DNA of 64,000 nucleotides from Sedimentitalea sp039941015 (lineage in GTDB: Bacteria > Pseudomonadota > Alphaproteobacteria > Rhodobacterales > Rhodobacteraceae): NCBI RefSeq assembly GCF_039941015.1, contig NZ_JBDVFI010000032.1; one strand, given 5' to 3'. Positions 1-9,141 of the stretch are shown piece after piece. A program made the position numbers and the translations under genes. Within the stretch, counting starts at the first letter, position 1; each line of letters opens with the position of its first letter. Under the pieces are notes generated by a model. That model was not told the DNA's origin. It saw only the letters and a list, made by a program, of their open reading frames with translations, and did no database searches.

Positions 1-1274
1 CGGATCAGAACGGCAGAAGCAGTGCGATTCATGTAGCGATCGAAGATACCGGGATCGGCATTCCCGCAAGCAAGGTTGATCATATATTTGGCGAGTTCAA
101 TCAGGTCGAAGACGAGCAGAACCGCCAGTTCGAAGGTACTGGTTTGGGGCTCGCGATCACTCAGCGACTGATCAAGCTGATGAATGGTGAAATCTGGGTT
201 GTAAGCGAAGCAGGCAAGGGATCGTGCTTTGGGTTCCGTATCACGCTGGACCGGGCGGGCGCGTCCGAGGACGGTCCACCCATGCTGCCGGGCAATCTGG
301 TTCATGTTTTGCTCGTCGACGATCAAGATATTAACCGGGCAGTGCTGGAAAAGCAGATGAGCCAATTGGGGCTGAAAGTCACCTGTTGCGCCTCTGGGGG
401 CGAAGCGATGAAGCACATGTCTGCGGACATTGATCTGGTCGTGTGTGATCACACCATGCCCGGAATGGATGGGCTGGAACTGGTTGAGGCGATCCGCGCC
501 GAGGAGTGGGCTGATGTGCCATTCCTTTTGCTCAGTTCCAGCGCCAGTTTTGCCCAAAGTGATCCGTCTTTTCGGCACGTCCAGGGTTTGCTGCAAAAGC
601 CATATCCGCGTCAGGCGCTTTATGCCGCCCTTGCAGCGCTGCAGAGTGACGGTGACGAAATACTGCCAGCCGAACCTGACCCCGTTGACGATACTCTCAC
701 CAAATCCGCGCCAAAATCCGCTGATGGACGGCGGTTGCATATCGTGCCTTTGGAGGAGCTAGCGCCATTCGCCGACGCTGGCGCCGATGCTGCGCCTATT
801 GCCGTGGAGACGGCGGTTGACACGGGACAGACCGAAGAGGAGCCGCCGCAAACGGCCGCGATCCGTGTCATGCGGGTGTTGGCGGCCGAGGACAACAAGA
901 CTAATCAGCTTGTGCTGCGCAAGATGGTCAAGGACCTGAATATCGAACTTCGATTTGCGAATAATGGCATCGAGGCTGTGCAGGCATATACTGAATTTAT
1001 GCCCGACATGATCTTTATGGATATTTCCATGCCCAAGATGGATGGCAAGGAAGCGACCCGCGAGATACGCAAACTGGAGCAGGCAAGCGGTGGGCATGTG
1101 CCGATCATTGCACTGACGGCGCATGCGATGGATGGAGATTCAGACGGGATTCTCTCGGCGGGGCTGGATCATTACATGACCAAGCCATTGCGCAAGGCGT
1201 CGATCCACGAGCAGGTTGCCAAACACTGTCCGACCGAAGTGCAACCTGCCTTGCCGGTGCAGCAATCCGCGTAA
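1..1274 (+). CDS. Hybrid sensor histidine kinase with two receiver domains (5' end outside window)
   Basis: The reading frame is open from base 3 to the stop at 1272-1274, so only the C-terminal 423 or so residues are visible. It starts inside a HATPase domain: the N/G1 box DTGIGIP is followed by the G2 box GTGLGLA. Two receiver domains follow. REC1 has VDDQD and phospho-acceptor Asp at codon 447-449 (VVCDHTMPGMDG). REC2 has AAEDN and phospho-acceptor Asp at codon 1020-1022 (MDISMPKMDG) and ends in ALTAH and TKPL. An acidic, Pro/Ala-rich linker of about 85 residues joins the two. This is the layout of hybrid kinases of the BarA/RcsC type; no Hpt domain follows. The kinase would autophosphorylate on an upstream His outside the window and pass phosphate to the receivers. 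Input signal and output partner cannot be seen. Confidence 0.93.
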   Translation, partial: DQNGRSSAIHVAIEDTGIGIPASKVDHIFGEFNQVEDEQNRQFEGTGLGLAITQRLIKLMNGEIWVVSEAGKGSCFGFRITLDRAGASEDGPPMLPGNLVHVLLVDDQDINRAVLEKQMSQLGLKVTCCASGGEAMKHMSADIDLVVCDHTMPGMDGLELVEAIRAEEWADVPFLLLSSSASFAQSDPSFRHVQGLLQKPYPRQALYAALAALQSDGDEILPAEPDPVDDTLTKSAPKSADGRRLHIVPLEELAPFADAGADAAPIAVETAVDTGQTEEEPPQTAAIRVMRVLAAEDNKTNQLVLRKMVKDLNIELRFANNGIEAVQAYTEFMPDMIFMDISMPKMDGKEATREIRKLEQASGGHVPIIALTAHAMDGDSDGILSAGLDHYMTKPLRKASIHEQVAKHCPTEVQPALPVQQSA

Positions 1275-1297
1275 GAGGCGAGACCCGGGTTGAGCGA

Positions 1298-2071
1298 TCA
1301 GCTGTTGTCGTAGGGGCGCAGAAAGACCGGGCGATCAGGTTCTGACAGGTCCGGCTGATACTGGTAGCCGCCGCTGTCAAACTCGATGAGGGCATACGGT
1401 TCGGTCAGGCGGTTTTGTACGACGTAACGCGCCATCGCTCCGCGGGCCTTTTTGGCGAAGAAGCTGACGATCTTGGGTGTGCCGCTCTTATCTTCCATGA
1501 AAACCGGTGTGATTACCCGAAGCTTCAGCGCCTTTGGGTCCACTGCACCGAAGTATTCCTGACTTGCGCAATTCACGAGAATCTCTGTCCCGACCTGTTC
1601 GGCCTGCACGTTCAGAGCTTTTGACAGCTGATCGCGCCAATATTCATAGAGCGATTTTCCACGCCGCGTCTTGAGCCTGCTGCCCATTTCCAAACGATAG
1701 GGCTGAATCGCATCCAGCGGGCGCAAAACACCGTAAAGCCCTGAAAGAATCCGCAGATGATCCTGTGCCCAAGCAAGCTCGTCGGCGTCCAATGAGGCAG
1801 CTTCGAGCCCCTGATAGGTGTCGCCAGCGAACGCCAGCGCAGCTGGGCGAGTCAGCTCGGCGTCTGGGGCATCGGAAAAGTCACGATATCGGTCGCGATT
1901 CAGGCGGGCCAGATCGGGGCTCAGACTCATTAGTTTTTGCAGATCACCCAACGTCAGATTGCGCGCTGTGCGGGCCAGCCGAATGGCATCGTCCTGAAAT
2001 GCCGGCGTGGTCGCGGCTATGTCGCGCTCTGCCCAGTCCAGCCGCTTTGCGGGTGATATGACGATCAGCAT
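1298..2071 (-). CDS. yaaA: YaaA family peroxide-stress protein (UPF0246/DUF328)
   Basis: 257 residues starting MLIVISPAKRLDW, the N-terminus typical of YaaA. The frame stays open 52 codons further upstream, but that part is Arg-rich and overlaps recQ, so the ATG at 2069-2071, preceded by an AAAAGGAA-like ribosome site, is the better start. E. coli YaaA lowers intracellular free iron during hydrogen peroxide stress and so limits Fenton damage to DNA. Family hallmarks visible here are the SPAK start, LSGLYGVLRPLD near the middle and a C-terminal FDSGGYQY stretch. It lies 20 bp downstream of recQ on the same strand and is probably co-transcribed with it, which pairs a DNA-protection factor with a repair helicase. 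It ends 23 bp from the convergent histidine kinase gene. Confidence 0.9.
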   Translation of the reverse strand: MLIVISPAKRLDWAERDIAATTPAFQDDAIRLARTARNLTLGDLQKLMSLSPDLARLNRDRYRDFSDAPDAELTRPAALAFAGDTYQGLEAASLDADELAWAQDHLRILSGLYGVLRPLDAIQPYRLEMGSRLKTRRGKSLYEYWRDQLSKALNVQAEQVGTEILVNCASQEYFGAVDPKALKLRVITPVFMEDKSGTPKIVSFFAKKARGAMARYVVQNRLTEPYALIEFDSGGYQYQPDLSEPDRPVFLRPYDNS

Positions 2072-2091
2072 TCCAAATTCCTTTTCAACTC

Positions 2092-4131
2092 TTACACGGC
2101 CGCCCGCAATACACCGAGAAAGGCCGCGCCAAAACGCTCCGCGCGCCGCTCTCCCAACAACCGTTCGAGCCCGTTTTCGTCGTCGGGCCGCATCTGTGCG
2201 ACCTTTGCGAGCTGCGACGCCGAGCAACTGAGCGGCTTGTCGATGCCACCCTCGCCGCGGGCCAGATCGGCCTGCACGGCGAGCAACCTGTCATAAAGCG
2301 ATCCGGCGTCATGCCCCGCCAACTTACGCCGAACAGGATGAACGGGTTCGGTCGCCCCGGTGATGACCTCAAGAAACGTCGTGCCGTAGCGCTCCAGCTT
2401 TTTTGCGCCGACGCCAGAGATACCGGCCATTGCATCAAGATTGTCAGGGCGTGTTTCGGCCATTTCGATCAGCGTGCGGTCAGTGAAAATGACATAGGCC
2501 GGTACACGTGCAGCCTCGGCAAGCGCACGGCGTTTGGCCTTGAGCGCGGAAAGCAGCGGGGCGTCTTCGTCAGAGACCAGTGTCTTTACAGCAGGGCGGC
2601 GATCGGCCTTGCGGATGGTGTCACGGCGCAGATCTATCGTGGCTTCGTCGCGCAGGATCGGGCGTGCAGCTTCGGTCATGCGAAGCGCGCCGTGCCGTTC
2701 CGGATCCGGCCGCACAAGGTCATGTCCCATCATCTGCCGGAACACGGCCTGCCATTGCCGTTTGTCGTATTCCTTGCCGCAGCCATAAGTTGGCAACTGG
2801 TCGTGTCTGCGGGTGCGGATCTTGTCGGTATCGGCCCCGATCAGGATGTCGATCAGGTGCCCGGCTCCGAACCATTCCTCGGTGCGCAGGATCGCCGACA
2901 ACGCCTTGCGCACTGCGGTGGTGCCATCAAACACGTCGGGCGGGCTGTCGCAGAGGTCGCAATATCCGCAAGGCTCGGATGTTTCGCCGAAATAGCCCAA
3001 CAACGTCTGGCGACGGCATTTCAGCGCCTCGGCAAGCCCCAAAAGCGCGTTCAGCCGGGCATGATCGGCGCTGCGACGTTCTGGCGGAGCCAGCCCTTCG
3101 TCGATCTGGCTGCGGCGCAGACGGATATCGTCGGAACCAAACAGTGTCATCGTTTCCGCCGGTGCGCCATCTCGTCCGGCGCGGCCGATTTCCTGATAGT
3201 AGGCTTCGATACTCTTGGGCAGATCGGCGTGGGCCACCCAGCGGATGTCCGGTTTGTCGATACCCATGCCAAAGGCCACGGTTGCGACGACGATCAGGCC
3301 GTCTTCGCGGGCAAAGCGGGTTTCAACGATCCGCCGGTCTTCGGCCTCCATGCCGCCGTGATAATGGCAGGCGCTGTGACCGTCTTCGCGCAAGGCTTGG
3401 GCCAGCCCTTCGGTCTTGGCGCGGGTTCCGCAATAGACGATACCGGATTGTCCGCGTCGTGCACCGGCAAAGTCCAGAATCTGACGGCGCGGGTTGTTCT
3501 TGGCGGCGAAGGCGAGGTGGATGTTGGGCCGATCAAAACCTCGCAGAAAACTGCGAGGTTGTTCCCCGTCAAACAGCTTTTCGATGATTTCGTCGCGGGT
3601 TTCGGCATCCGCCGTGGCCGTGAACGCAGCAAGTGGTACGTTCAGCGCGCGGCGTAATTCGCCGATGCGCAAGTAGTCGGGCCGGAAATCATGGCCCCAC
3701 TGGCTGACGCAATGGGCTTCGTCAACGGCGATCAGGTTGACACCAATTCGACGCAACATTCCCATGGCGGATCCGGCAGCCAAACGTTCCGGGGCCATAT
3801 AGAGAAGTTTGAGTTCGTTGCGCTCTAGCGCCTGCCAAACGGCGTCGGTTTCCTCGGGTGTGTTGCCAGACGTCAGCGCCCCGGCGCAGACCCCGGCTTC
3901 TTGCAAGGCCCGAACCTGATCGCGCATCAAGGCTATCAAAGGGGAAATTACCACGGTCACACCGCTGCGGGACAGCGCAGGGAGCTGAAAGCACAGGGAT
4001 TTTCCGCCACCCGTGGGCATGATCGCGAGGACGTTTTCGCCCGCTGTCACGGCCTCGACGATTTCGGCCTGACCCGGGCGAAACGCATCAAATCCGAATA
4101 TCTCGCGCAACAGCCGGTCCGCGTCGGACAT
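2092..4131 (-). CDS. recQ: ATP-dependent DNA helicase RecQ
   Basis: 679 residues. A 3'-5' superfamily 2 helicase of recombination repair and stalled-fork processing. Visible in order: a RecQ N-terminus with FRPGQ, Walker A GGGKSLCFQLP, DEAH box (AVDEAHCVSQWGHDFRPDY), the motif V/VI segment GRAGRDG, a zinc-binding RQC region with a CGYCDLC cluster, and a C-terminal HRDC domain near residues 540-600 (FTDRTLIEMA). After HRDC comes an extra tail of about 100 residues with a second, weaker helical domain. I chose the ATG at 4129-4131 because GAGGCAGGA sits just upstream; a longer in-frame start 17 codons earlier lacks this site. It precedes yaaA by 20 bp. Confidence 0.95.
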   Translation of the reverse strand: MSDADRLLREIFGFDAFRPGQAEIVEAVTAGENVLAIMPTGGGKSLCFQLPALSRSGVTVVISPLIALMRDQVRALQEAGVCAGALTSGNTPEETDAVWQALERNELKLLYMAPERLAAGSAMGMLRRIGVNLIAVDEAHCVSQWGHDFRPDYLRIGELRRALNVPLAAFTATADAETRDEIIEKLFDGEQPRSFLRGFDRPNIHLAFAAKNNPRRQILDFAGARRGQSGIVYCGTRAKTEGLAQALREDGHSACHYHGGMEAEDRRIVETRFAREDGLIVVATVAFGMGIDKPDIRWVAHADLPKSIEAYYQEIGRAGRDGAPAETMTLFGSDDIRLRRSQIDEGLAPPERRSADHARLNALLGLAEALKCRRQTLLGYFGETSEPCGYCDLCDSPPDVFDGTTAVRKALSAILRTEEWFGAGHLIDILIGADTDKIRTRRHDQLPTYGCGKEYDKRQWQAVFRQMMGHDLVRPDPERHGALRMTEAARPILRDEATIDLRRDTIRKADRRPAVKTLVSDEDAPLLSALKAKRRALAEAARVPAYVIFTDRTLIEMAETRPDNLDAMAGISGVGAKKLERYGTTFLEVITGATEPVHPVRRKLAGHDAGSLYDRLLAVQADLARGEGGIDKPLSCSASQLAKVAQMRPDDENGLERLLGERRAERFGAAFLGVLRAAV

Positions 4132-4259
4132 GCGTCCTGCCTCACTTGTTATATTGTGCCTGCTCGTGGCGCGCAGTTTCACATATCAGACAGATGGGAA
4201 CAAGGCGTTCGCCCGGGTCTTTCTAGCCGAATGCACAGGTTTCCGTGGTGTGTTCGGGG

Positions 4260-4547
4260 TCAGTAAAACGCGGCAGCGTTGTTGACCAGAATAATGCGCA
4301 GCGCAAAGATTCCCAGCAGAACCACGAGGGGTGCCAGATCAAGGCCCTGCATCGGTGGTAGAATACGGCGTACGGGGCCATAAATCGGTTCGAGAATGCG
4401 TTGCAGCATCTGCCAGATTTGCCCGACAAGCGGTTGATGCAGGTTCAGCACCTGAAAGTTGATCAGCCAGCTCATAATGACGTGGGCAATGATAAAGAAC
4501 TGCACCACATCCAGGATCAGCATCAGGATTTGGAAAAACGACTGCAT
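4260..4547 (-). CDS. YggT family membrane protein
   Basis: 95 residues, two hydrophobic segments (about residues 5-27 and 68-90) separated by the conserved family segment LEPIYGPVRRILPPMQGLDLAPL. YggT proteins are small inner-membrane proteins of uncertain function, linked to osmotic tolerance in E. coli and, in Gram-positive bacteria, to the cell-division region. The ATG at 4545-4547 follows a clear AGAGAGGA site; an upstream in-frame ATG adds 30 residues without membrane character. It lies 128 bp upstream of recQ on the same strand, so weak co-transcription is possible. The 127 bp between it and the plus-strand thioesterase gene must hold both divergent promoters. Confidence 0.9.
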   Translation of the reverse strand: MQSFFQILMLILDVVQFFIIAHVIMSWLINFQVLNLHQPLVGQIWQMLQRILEPIYGPVRRILPPMQGLDLAPLVVLLGIFALRIILVNNAAAFY

Positions 4548-4674
4548 TGGGCATCCTCTCTGGTAGCGGCTATCACCTATGCACAAGCTCACAAAAGCGC
4601 AACCCTGCCGCAGGGTTGTGGTTGACGCGCGATGCACTCAGGCAAATGACGGGACTCAAAGAAAGGAGATTGCC

Positions 4675-5223
4675 ATGTTTCCCATCGTTCGTCTGATCAA
4701 GGATATGCTAATCGCGCGAAAGCTGCCGCCATTGCCGCTGACGGGCACCCATGTTTCGCACCATATCTGCTGGCCCTGGGATCTGGATATGTGGCTTGAG
4801 CTGAATAATGGCCGGGCGATGACGCTGTATGATCTGGGACGCAGCATGACGGCCCAGCGAGTCGGGTTGGTCAAGGTCATCTCGGGCCAACGCTGGGGCC
4901 TGACAATGGCAGGCAGCACAGTCCGCTTTCGTCGACGTATCCGAGGGTTCGAGAAATTCGAGATGCGCAGCCGTGCGGTGTGCTGGGATGACAAGTTCAT
5001 TTATCTTGAGCAATCCATGTGGAAAAAGAACGGCGAATGCGCCAGCCATGTTCTTTATCGTTCGGCTGTCACCAACAAGAACGGGATTGTTCCCCCTGAA
5101 CAGGTGCTTGCCCATATGGACAGGGCCGATGTTCGTTCGCCCGAAATGCCCGAGTGGATCGCCGCATGGTGTCAGGCAGATGCGACCCGTCCCTGGCCTC
5201 CGATGCAGGATGCGCTTGATTGA
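4675..5223 (+). CDS. THEM6-like hotdog thioesterase family protein
   Basis: 182 residues starting MFPIVRLIKDML after AAAGAAAGGAG. The centre of the first third (HHICWPWDLDMWLELNNGRAM, split here only in description) has the acidic-residue-then-NN-Y pattern of the 4HBT_2/THEM6 branch of hotdog thioesterases, which use an Asp to hydrolyse acyl thioesters. The substrate is unknown; in alphaproteobacteria these proteins are annotated as acyl-CoA thioesterases. The first 25 residues are hydrophobic and basic and may bind the membrane. The MFS transporter gene begins 46 bp downstream, so a shared transcript is likely. The assignment to the fold is good, the exact activity is inferred. Confidence 0.8.
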   Translation: MFPIVRLIKDMLIARKLPPLPLTGTHVSHHICWPWDLDMWLELNNGRAMTLYDLGRSMTAQRVGLVKVISGQRWGLTMAGSTVRFRRRIRGFEKFEMRSRAVCWDDKFIYLEQSMWKKNGECASHVLYRSAVTNKNGIVPPEQVLAHMDRADVRSPEMPEWIAAWCQADATRPWPPMQDALD

Positions 5224-5269
5224 CAGGTGAAACACCTGTCATATCGCACCAACAACTGGCGGGGCAGGT

Positions 5270-6637
5270 ATGGCGGAAATCTCTACGCGCAAGCGTATCT
5301 GGGGCTGGTGGTTCTTTGACTGGGCAAGCCAGCCTTACCACACGCTGTTGGTCACCTTCATCTTTGGTCCATATTTCGCCAGCGTTGCCGCCGAATATTA
5401 CCTAGCCACGGGCCTCAGCGATCAGGCCGCGGATGCCAAGGCCCAGACCGTCTGGGCCTGGTGCCTGACAATTACCGGGCTGATCATCGGGCTGGGGGCG
5501 CCAGTCATGGGGGCGCTCGCGGATACGTCGGGGCGGCGCATTCCATGGATCGCAGCGTTTTCGGTTATGTATGTGGTCGGCGCCGCCGCGCTCTGGACCA
5601 CGGCACCGGACGGGTCGAACATGTGGTGGGGGCTGATTGCTTTTGGTGTCGGGTTCATTGGTGCGGAATACGCGCTGATCTTTATCAACTCGCAATTGCC
5701 GGACTTGGGTAGCGACGAAGAGATCGGAGAAATTTCCGGCTCTGGTTTTGCGTTCGGATATCTTGGCGGTTTCATCACGCTGCTCATTTTGTTGTTGTTC
5801 TTTGCCGAGCAGGGCAACGGCAAGACGATCCTTGGGCTTGACCCGTTGTTCGGGCTGGATGCATCGCAACGCGAAGGCACACGCGCTGTCGGCCCGATCA
5901 CGGCCCTGTGGTACGCGGTGTTCATGATCCCCTATTTCATGTGGATGCGGGATCCGCCTGTTACCGGGCCGCGAGGAAAGGTTACGGATGCGTTTTCCAA
6001 TCTGGGCCGATTGGTGCGCAGCCTTGGTCAGCGCCTCAGCCTGTCGGCCTATCTTGGTTCGTCGATGTTCTATCGCGATGCATTGAACGGGCTTTACGGA
6101 TTTGGTGGCGTCTATGCCGGGCTGGTTCTTGATTGGGAAGTCACGCAGATTGGCATTTTCGGAATTATGGCGCTTATCTCGTCAGTGATCTTCAGCTTTT
6201 TGGGCGGCAAGGTCGACAAACGTTTGGGTCCAAAGCCGGTGATCATCGGCTCAATCTGGGTCCTGATTGCGGTTTGCGTTGTGATTATCAGCATGTCACG
6301 CACACAGTTCTTCGGGATGCCGCTGCCAGAAGGTTCGACATTGCCGGATCTGGTCTTCTTTGGCTGTGGCGTCTTGATCGGCGGCATGGGCGGTGTGGTG
6401 CAATCTGCCAGCCGCAGCCTGATGGTGCGCCATTCTGACCCTGCGTCGCCAACCGAGTACTTTGGGCTTTATGGCCTATCCGGTCGCGCGACGGCCTTTA
6501 TTGCGCCGTCGCTGATCGGTGTGGTCACGGCTTGGACGGGGAGCGCACGGCTGGGCATTTCACCGGTTATTGCCCTCTTTCTTGTCGGTCTTGTTCTGCT
6601 AGTCTGGGTAAAACCCGAAGGAGATCTTTCCAAATGA
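5270..6637 (+). CDS. MFS transporter, Atg22/UMF1-like
   Basis: 455 residues with about 12 hydrophobic segments. The N-terminus (KRIWGWWFFDWASQPYHTL) is the signature of the UMF1 branch of the major facilitator superfamily, related to the yeast vacuolar amino-acid exporter Atg22. Other family features are the motif-A-like loop GALADTSGRRIPW after the second transmembrane segment and a long middle loop near residues 185-205. The bacterial substrate is not known; amino acids or other small molecules are plausible by homology. The stop codon overlaps the start of mepA (ATGA), which indicates translational coupling within a thioesterase–MFS–mepA–phytase-like run. Confidence 0.88.
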   Translation: MAEISTRKRIWGWWFFDWASQPYHTLLVTFIFGPYFASVAAEYYLATGLSDQAADAKAQTVWAWCLTITGLIIGLGAPVMGALADTSGRRIPWIAAFSVMYVVGAAALWTTAPDGSNMWWGLIAFGVGFIGAEYALIFINSQLPDLGSDEEIGEISGSGFAFGYLGGFITLLILLLFFAEQGNGKTILGLDPLFGLDASQREGTRAVGPITALWYAVFMIPYFMWMRDPPVTGPRGKVTDAFSNLGRLVRSLGQRLSLSAYLGSSMFYRDALNGLYGFGGVYAGLVLDWEVTQIGIFGIMALISSVIFSFLGGKVDKRLGPKPVIIGSIWVLIAVCVVIISMSRTQFFGMPLPEGSTLPDLVFFGCGVLIGGMGGVVQSASRSLMVRHSDPASPTEYFGLYGLSGRATAFIAPSLIGVVTAWTGSARLGISPVIALFLVGLVLLVWVKPEGDLSK

Positions 6638-7506
6638 CCTATTCGCGTGTCATGGCCGCTCTTCTGGGCGTGGTGCTGGCGCTGCCGGTCGGGGCGGAAC
6701 CGCTGGCCAAGCAGCTTTTTGGCGCGAAATCCGCCAACTCGCGCCAAGCGCCGGCGTCTTACGGCAGCTATTCCAAGGGCTGCGTAGCGGGCGCGGTGCA
6801 ATTGCCGGAAACCGGACCCACATGGCAGGCGATGCGCTTGTCTCGCAATCGTAACTGGGGCCACCCGGAAACCATCGATTTCATCCAGGACCTCAGCCGC
6901 ACCGCGGCCAAGCAACCGGGATGGAACGGACTTTATATCGGGGACATCAGCCAGCCACGGGGCGGGCCGATGACGTCGGGACACCGCAGCCATCAGGTTG
7001 GGCTGGATGTTGATATCTGGATGTTGCCGACCTCGCGGTTGAACCTGTCACAGCGCAATCGCGAGAATATCTCGTCGATTTCCATGCAGCGATCCAAGGG
7101 CGCCTATGTCAACGACAGCTGGAGCCGCGCACATCACGAAATCATCCGGGCCGCAGCACGTGACAAGCGTGTTGCGCGCATTTTTGTGTTTCCGGGCGCC
7201 AAGGTGCAGATGTGCAAGGACAACAAGGGGAGCCGCCGTTGGCTGCGCAAGGTGCGGCCATGGTGGGGGCACCACTATCATTTCCACGTGCGCCTCTCCT
7301 GTCCCAAGGGCGCAACAGGCTGTGCCGATCAGAACCCACCGCCACGCGGTGATGGCTGTGCCGAAGCGCAACAATGGGTCAACAATATCATCAGCCCGCC
7401 ACCGCCAAAACCACGAGATCCAAACGCCCCCAAACCTCAGCCACGGCGTGAATATTACCTTGCCGATCTGCCTCAGCAATGCGCCTCGGTCCTGCGCTCC
7501 AACTGA
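6634..7506 (+). CDS. mepA: Penicillin-insensitive murein endopeptidase MepA
   Basis: 290 residues. A periplasmic zinc metallopeptidase (M74, LAS fold) that cuts D-alanyl-meso-diaminopimelyl cross-links in peptidoglycan. A signal peptide is visible (residues 1-19, ending PVGAEP). The zinc site is the pattern GHRSHQVGLDVDIW plus the C-terminal WGHHYHFHVRL, both intact. Cysteines at about 46, 190, 229, 239 and 251 match the disulphides of the family. The ATG at 6634 is chosen because GAAGGAGAT lies just ahead and it overlaps the MFS stop. The C-terminal 35 residues are Pro-rich and appear to extend beyond the peptidase fold. The next gene starts inside its last 28 bases. Confidence 0.94.
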   Translation: MTYSRVMAALLGVVLALPVGAEPLAKQLFGAKSANSRQAPASYGSYSKGCVAGAVQLPETGPTWQAMRLSRNRNWGHPETIDFIQDLSRTAAKQPGWNGLYIGDISQPRGGPMTSGHRSHQVGLDVDIWMLPTSRLNLSQRNRENISSISMQRSKGAYVNDSWSRAHHEIIRAAARDKRVARIFVFPGAKVQMCKDNKGSRRWLRKVRPWWGHHYHFHVRLSCPKGATGCADQNPPPRGDGCAEAQQWVNNIISPPPPKPRDPNAPKPQPRREYYLADLPQQCASVLRSN

Positions 7507-8363
7507 TCTTTGCCCTGACACTTGCCGCGCTTCCCGCCCGTTCCGAGGGGATGCGGGCAGAGTATCTTGGCTCGTTTGAATGGGAATTGTCGCAACGTTG
7601 GTTCGGTGGCCTATCGGGGATCGAATTGTCGGCGGATGGACAGCGGATGACCGTCATATCCGACCGCGGGCGGATTCTGTTTGCGAATGTTCTGCGGCAG
7701 GACGGGTTGATACAGGGCATAGACCTTGTTCGCAAAGCCCGATTGCGCGGGCACAACGGCGCCCCCCTCATTGGCAGGATTCGCGATTCCGAAGGGCTGG
7801 TGGTTGCGCCGAACGGCACGATCTATGTGTCCTTTGAAGGCGTGCATCGCGTGTCGCGCTACCGACAGGTCGATCAGGCGTCCGAAAGCCTGCACAGGCC
7901 TCGGGCATTTCGTCAGTTGCCGGTGAATGGCGGGTTCGAAGCGTTGGCGATGGATGATCGCGGACGTCTGTTGGCAATGCCAGAACAGGCGTTTGACGAC
8001 AATGGCGACATTCCAGTCTATCGCTGGGACGATGATGTGTGGACGCAACCGTTCTGCCTGCCCAGCGATGGTGCATTTCTTCCAGTAGGTGCGGATTTTG
8101 GCCCCGATGGTCGCCTCTACCTGCTTGAACGGACGTTCAACATCTTTGGCTTCCGCTCAAGGGTGCGAAGCTGGCAGATTGCGGATGATAGCGCTGTTGA
8201 CGAACGGTTGGAGCTGCAGACAACAACCGGGACACATGACAACCTCGAGGGCATATCGATCTGGACGGATACGCAGGACCGCGTGCGTCTGACGATGGTT
8301 GCAGATGACAACTTTCTGTTCCTGCAACGCACAGAATTTGTGGAATACGCCCTGATCAATTGA
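7479..8363 (+). CDS. Secreted esterase-like activity of phytase family protein
   Basis: 294 residues with a cleavable signal peptide (about 1-22, ending ARS-EG). The mature part has repeated beta-strand motifs: GGLSGIELSADGQRMTVISDRG, then RDSEGLVVAPNGTIYVSFE, then NGGFEALAMDDRGRLLAM. This is the pattern of the esterase-like-activity-of-phytase family (PF13449), a six-bladed propeller. Despite the name, no activity has been shown for most members. The start lies inside the mepA coding region in another frame (28 bp overlap), so translation is probably coupled. A periplasmic location is inferred from the signal peptide. Confidence 0.85.
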   Translation: MRLGPALQLIFALTLAALPARSEGMRAEYLGSFEWELSQRWFGGLSGIELSADGQRMTVISDRGRILFANVLRQDGLIQGIDLVRKARLRGHNGAPLIGRIRDSEGLVVAPNGTIYVSFEGVHRVSRYRQVDQASESLHRPRAFRQLPVNGGFEALAMDDRGRLLAMPEQAFDDNGDIPVYRWDDDVWTQPFCLPSDGAFLPVGADFGPDGRLYLLERTFNIFGFRSRVRSWQIADDSAVDERLELQTTTGTHDNLEGISIWTDTQDRVRLTMVADDNFLFLQRTEFVEYALIN

Positions 8364-8452
8364 CTTGCGTTGCAAGCTGCAAAGCGTTAACCGCACCGTG
8401 CTTGCCATCTGGCGGGCCAAGTCGCCGCAACCTTGCAAAAACGGGCATCCAA

Positions 8453-9082
8453 ATGACACGCGCACATATTCCCGGCATTCTTGCCATGGCCGCCATCGTC
8501 GTGGCCTCGAACATTCTCGTCCAGTTCCTGTTTGGCCAATGGCTGACTTGGGGGGCCTTCACTTATCCGTTCGCTTTCTTGGTCACCGACCTGATGAACC
8601 GGATTTACGGCGCGCAAGCGGCGCGCAAGGTCGTTCTGGCCGGCTTCATCGTCGGCATCATCTGTTCACTGATCGGCACCCAGATCGCTGGTGAATTCGG
8701 CCCGCTGGTCACCCTGCGGATCGCTTTGGGTTCTGGCATCGCCTTTCTGCTGGCGCAATTGCTGGATGTCAGCATCTTTTCCGCCCTACGCGAGGGGCGT
8801 TGGTGGCGGGCTCCGCTTGTATCCACGCTGGTCGGGTCTTCGGTGGATACGGCGCTGTTTTTTACCGTCGCGTTTTCTGCGTGGCTTGTCTGGCTAGAGC
8901 CTTCCAACGATGTCGGCTGGGCGAACGAGGTTCTGCCCTTGTTGGGTGTTGGACCGGCCCTGCCATTGTGGATGTCGCTCGCGCTGGCGGACTGGATGGT
9001 CAAGCTTTCTCTGGCGTTGGTCGCGCTGATCCCCTTCCGCCTGATTTCTGAGCGGTTCAGGTCGGCCCCTGTTTCGCACTGA
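8453..9082 (+). CDS. yhhQ: Queuosine precursor transporter, YhhQ/VUT family
   Basis: 209 residues with six hydrophobic segments. The first 45 residues carry family features (SNILVQF, GAFTYPFAFLVTDLMNR). YhhQ imports queuosine precursors such as 7-cyano-7-deazaguanine (preQ0) and preQ1 for tRNA wobble-base modification. The ATG at 8453 begins at a membrane-type N-terminus; the in-frame extension upstream is not hydrophobic and is rejected. The ribosome site is weak (GGGC). The 89 bp leader contains a GGCG…CGCC hairpin and a CTTGC…GCAAG hairpin, but I could not fit any preQ1 riboswitch consensus to it. A queuosine salvage role is inferred from the family. Confidence 0.87.
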   Translation: MTRAHIPGILAMAAIVVASNILVQFLFGQWLTWGAFTYPFAFLVTDLMNRIYGAQAARKVVLAGFIVGIICSLIGTQIAGEFGPLVTLRIALGSGIAFLLAQLLDVSIFSALREGRWWRAPLVSTLVGSSVDTALFFTVAFSAWLVWLEPSNDVGWANEVLPLLGVGPALPLWMSLALADWMVKLSLALVALIPFRLISERFRSAPVSH

Positions 9083-9103
9083 CGATTTTTCTTTGCGATT
9101 TCG

Positions 9104-9132
9104 TTGACCCGTGCCAAGCTGAGGTCTACGTC
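9104..9132 (+). promoter_or_regulatory. Candidate promoter of the arfB leader transcript
   Basis: TTGACC at 9104-9109 could be a -35 box; TACGTC at 9127-9132 lies 17 bp downstream as a poor -10 candidate. A transcript starting near 9139 would begin just before the extended Shine-Dalgarno sequence. The -10 match is weak, so this is a suggestion only. Confidence 0.35.
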
Positions 9133-9141
9133 AACAACGGA

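Noticed and set aside
2311..3657. 448-codon open frame on the plus strand
   Set aside because: It lies antisense within recQ, has no homology and no ribosome site; its openness reflects G+C-rich codon use of recQ.
8364..8452. Possible preQ1 riboswitch ahead of yhhQ
   Set aside because: Hairpins are present but I could not fit the loop and A-rich tail of any preQ1 class.
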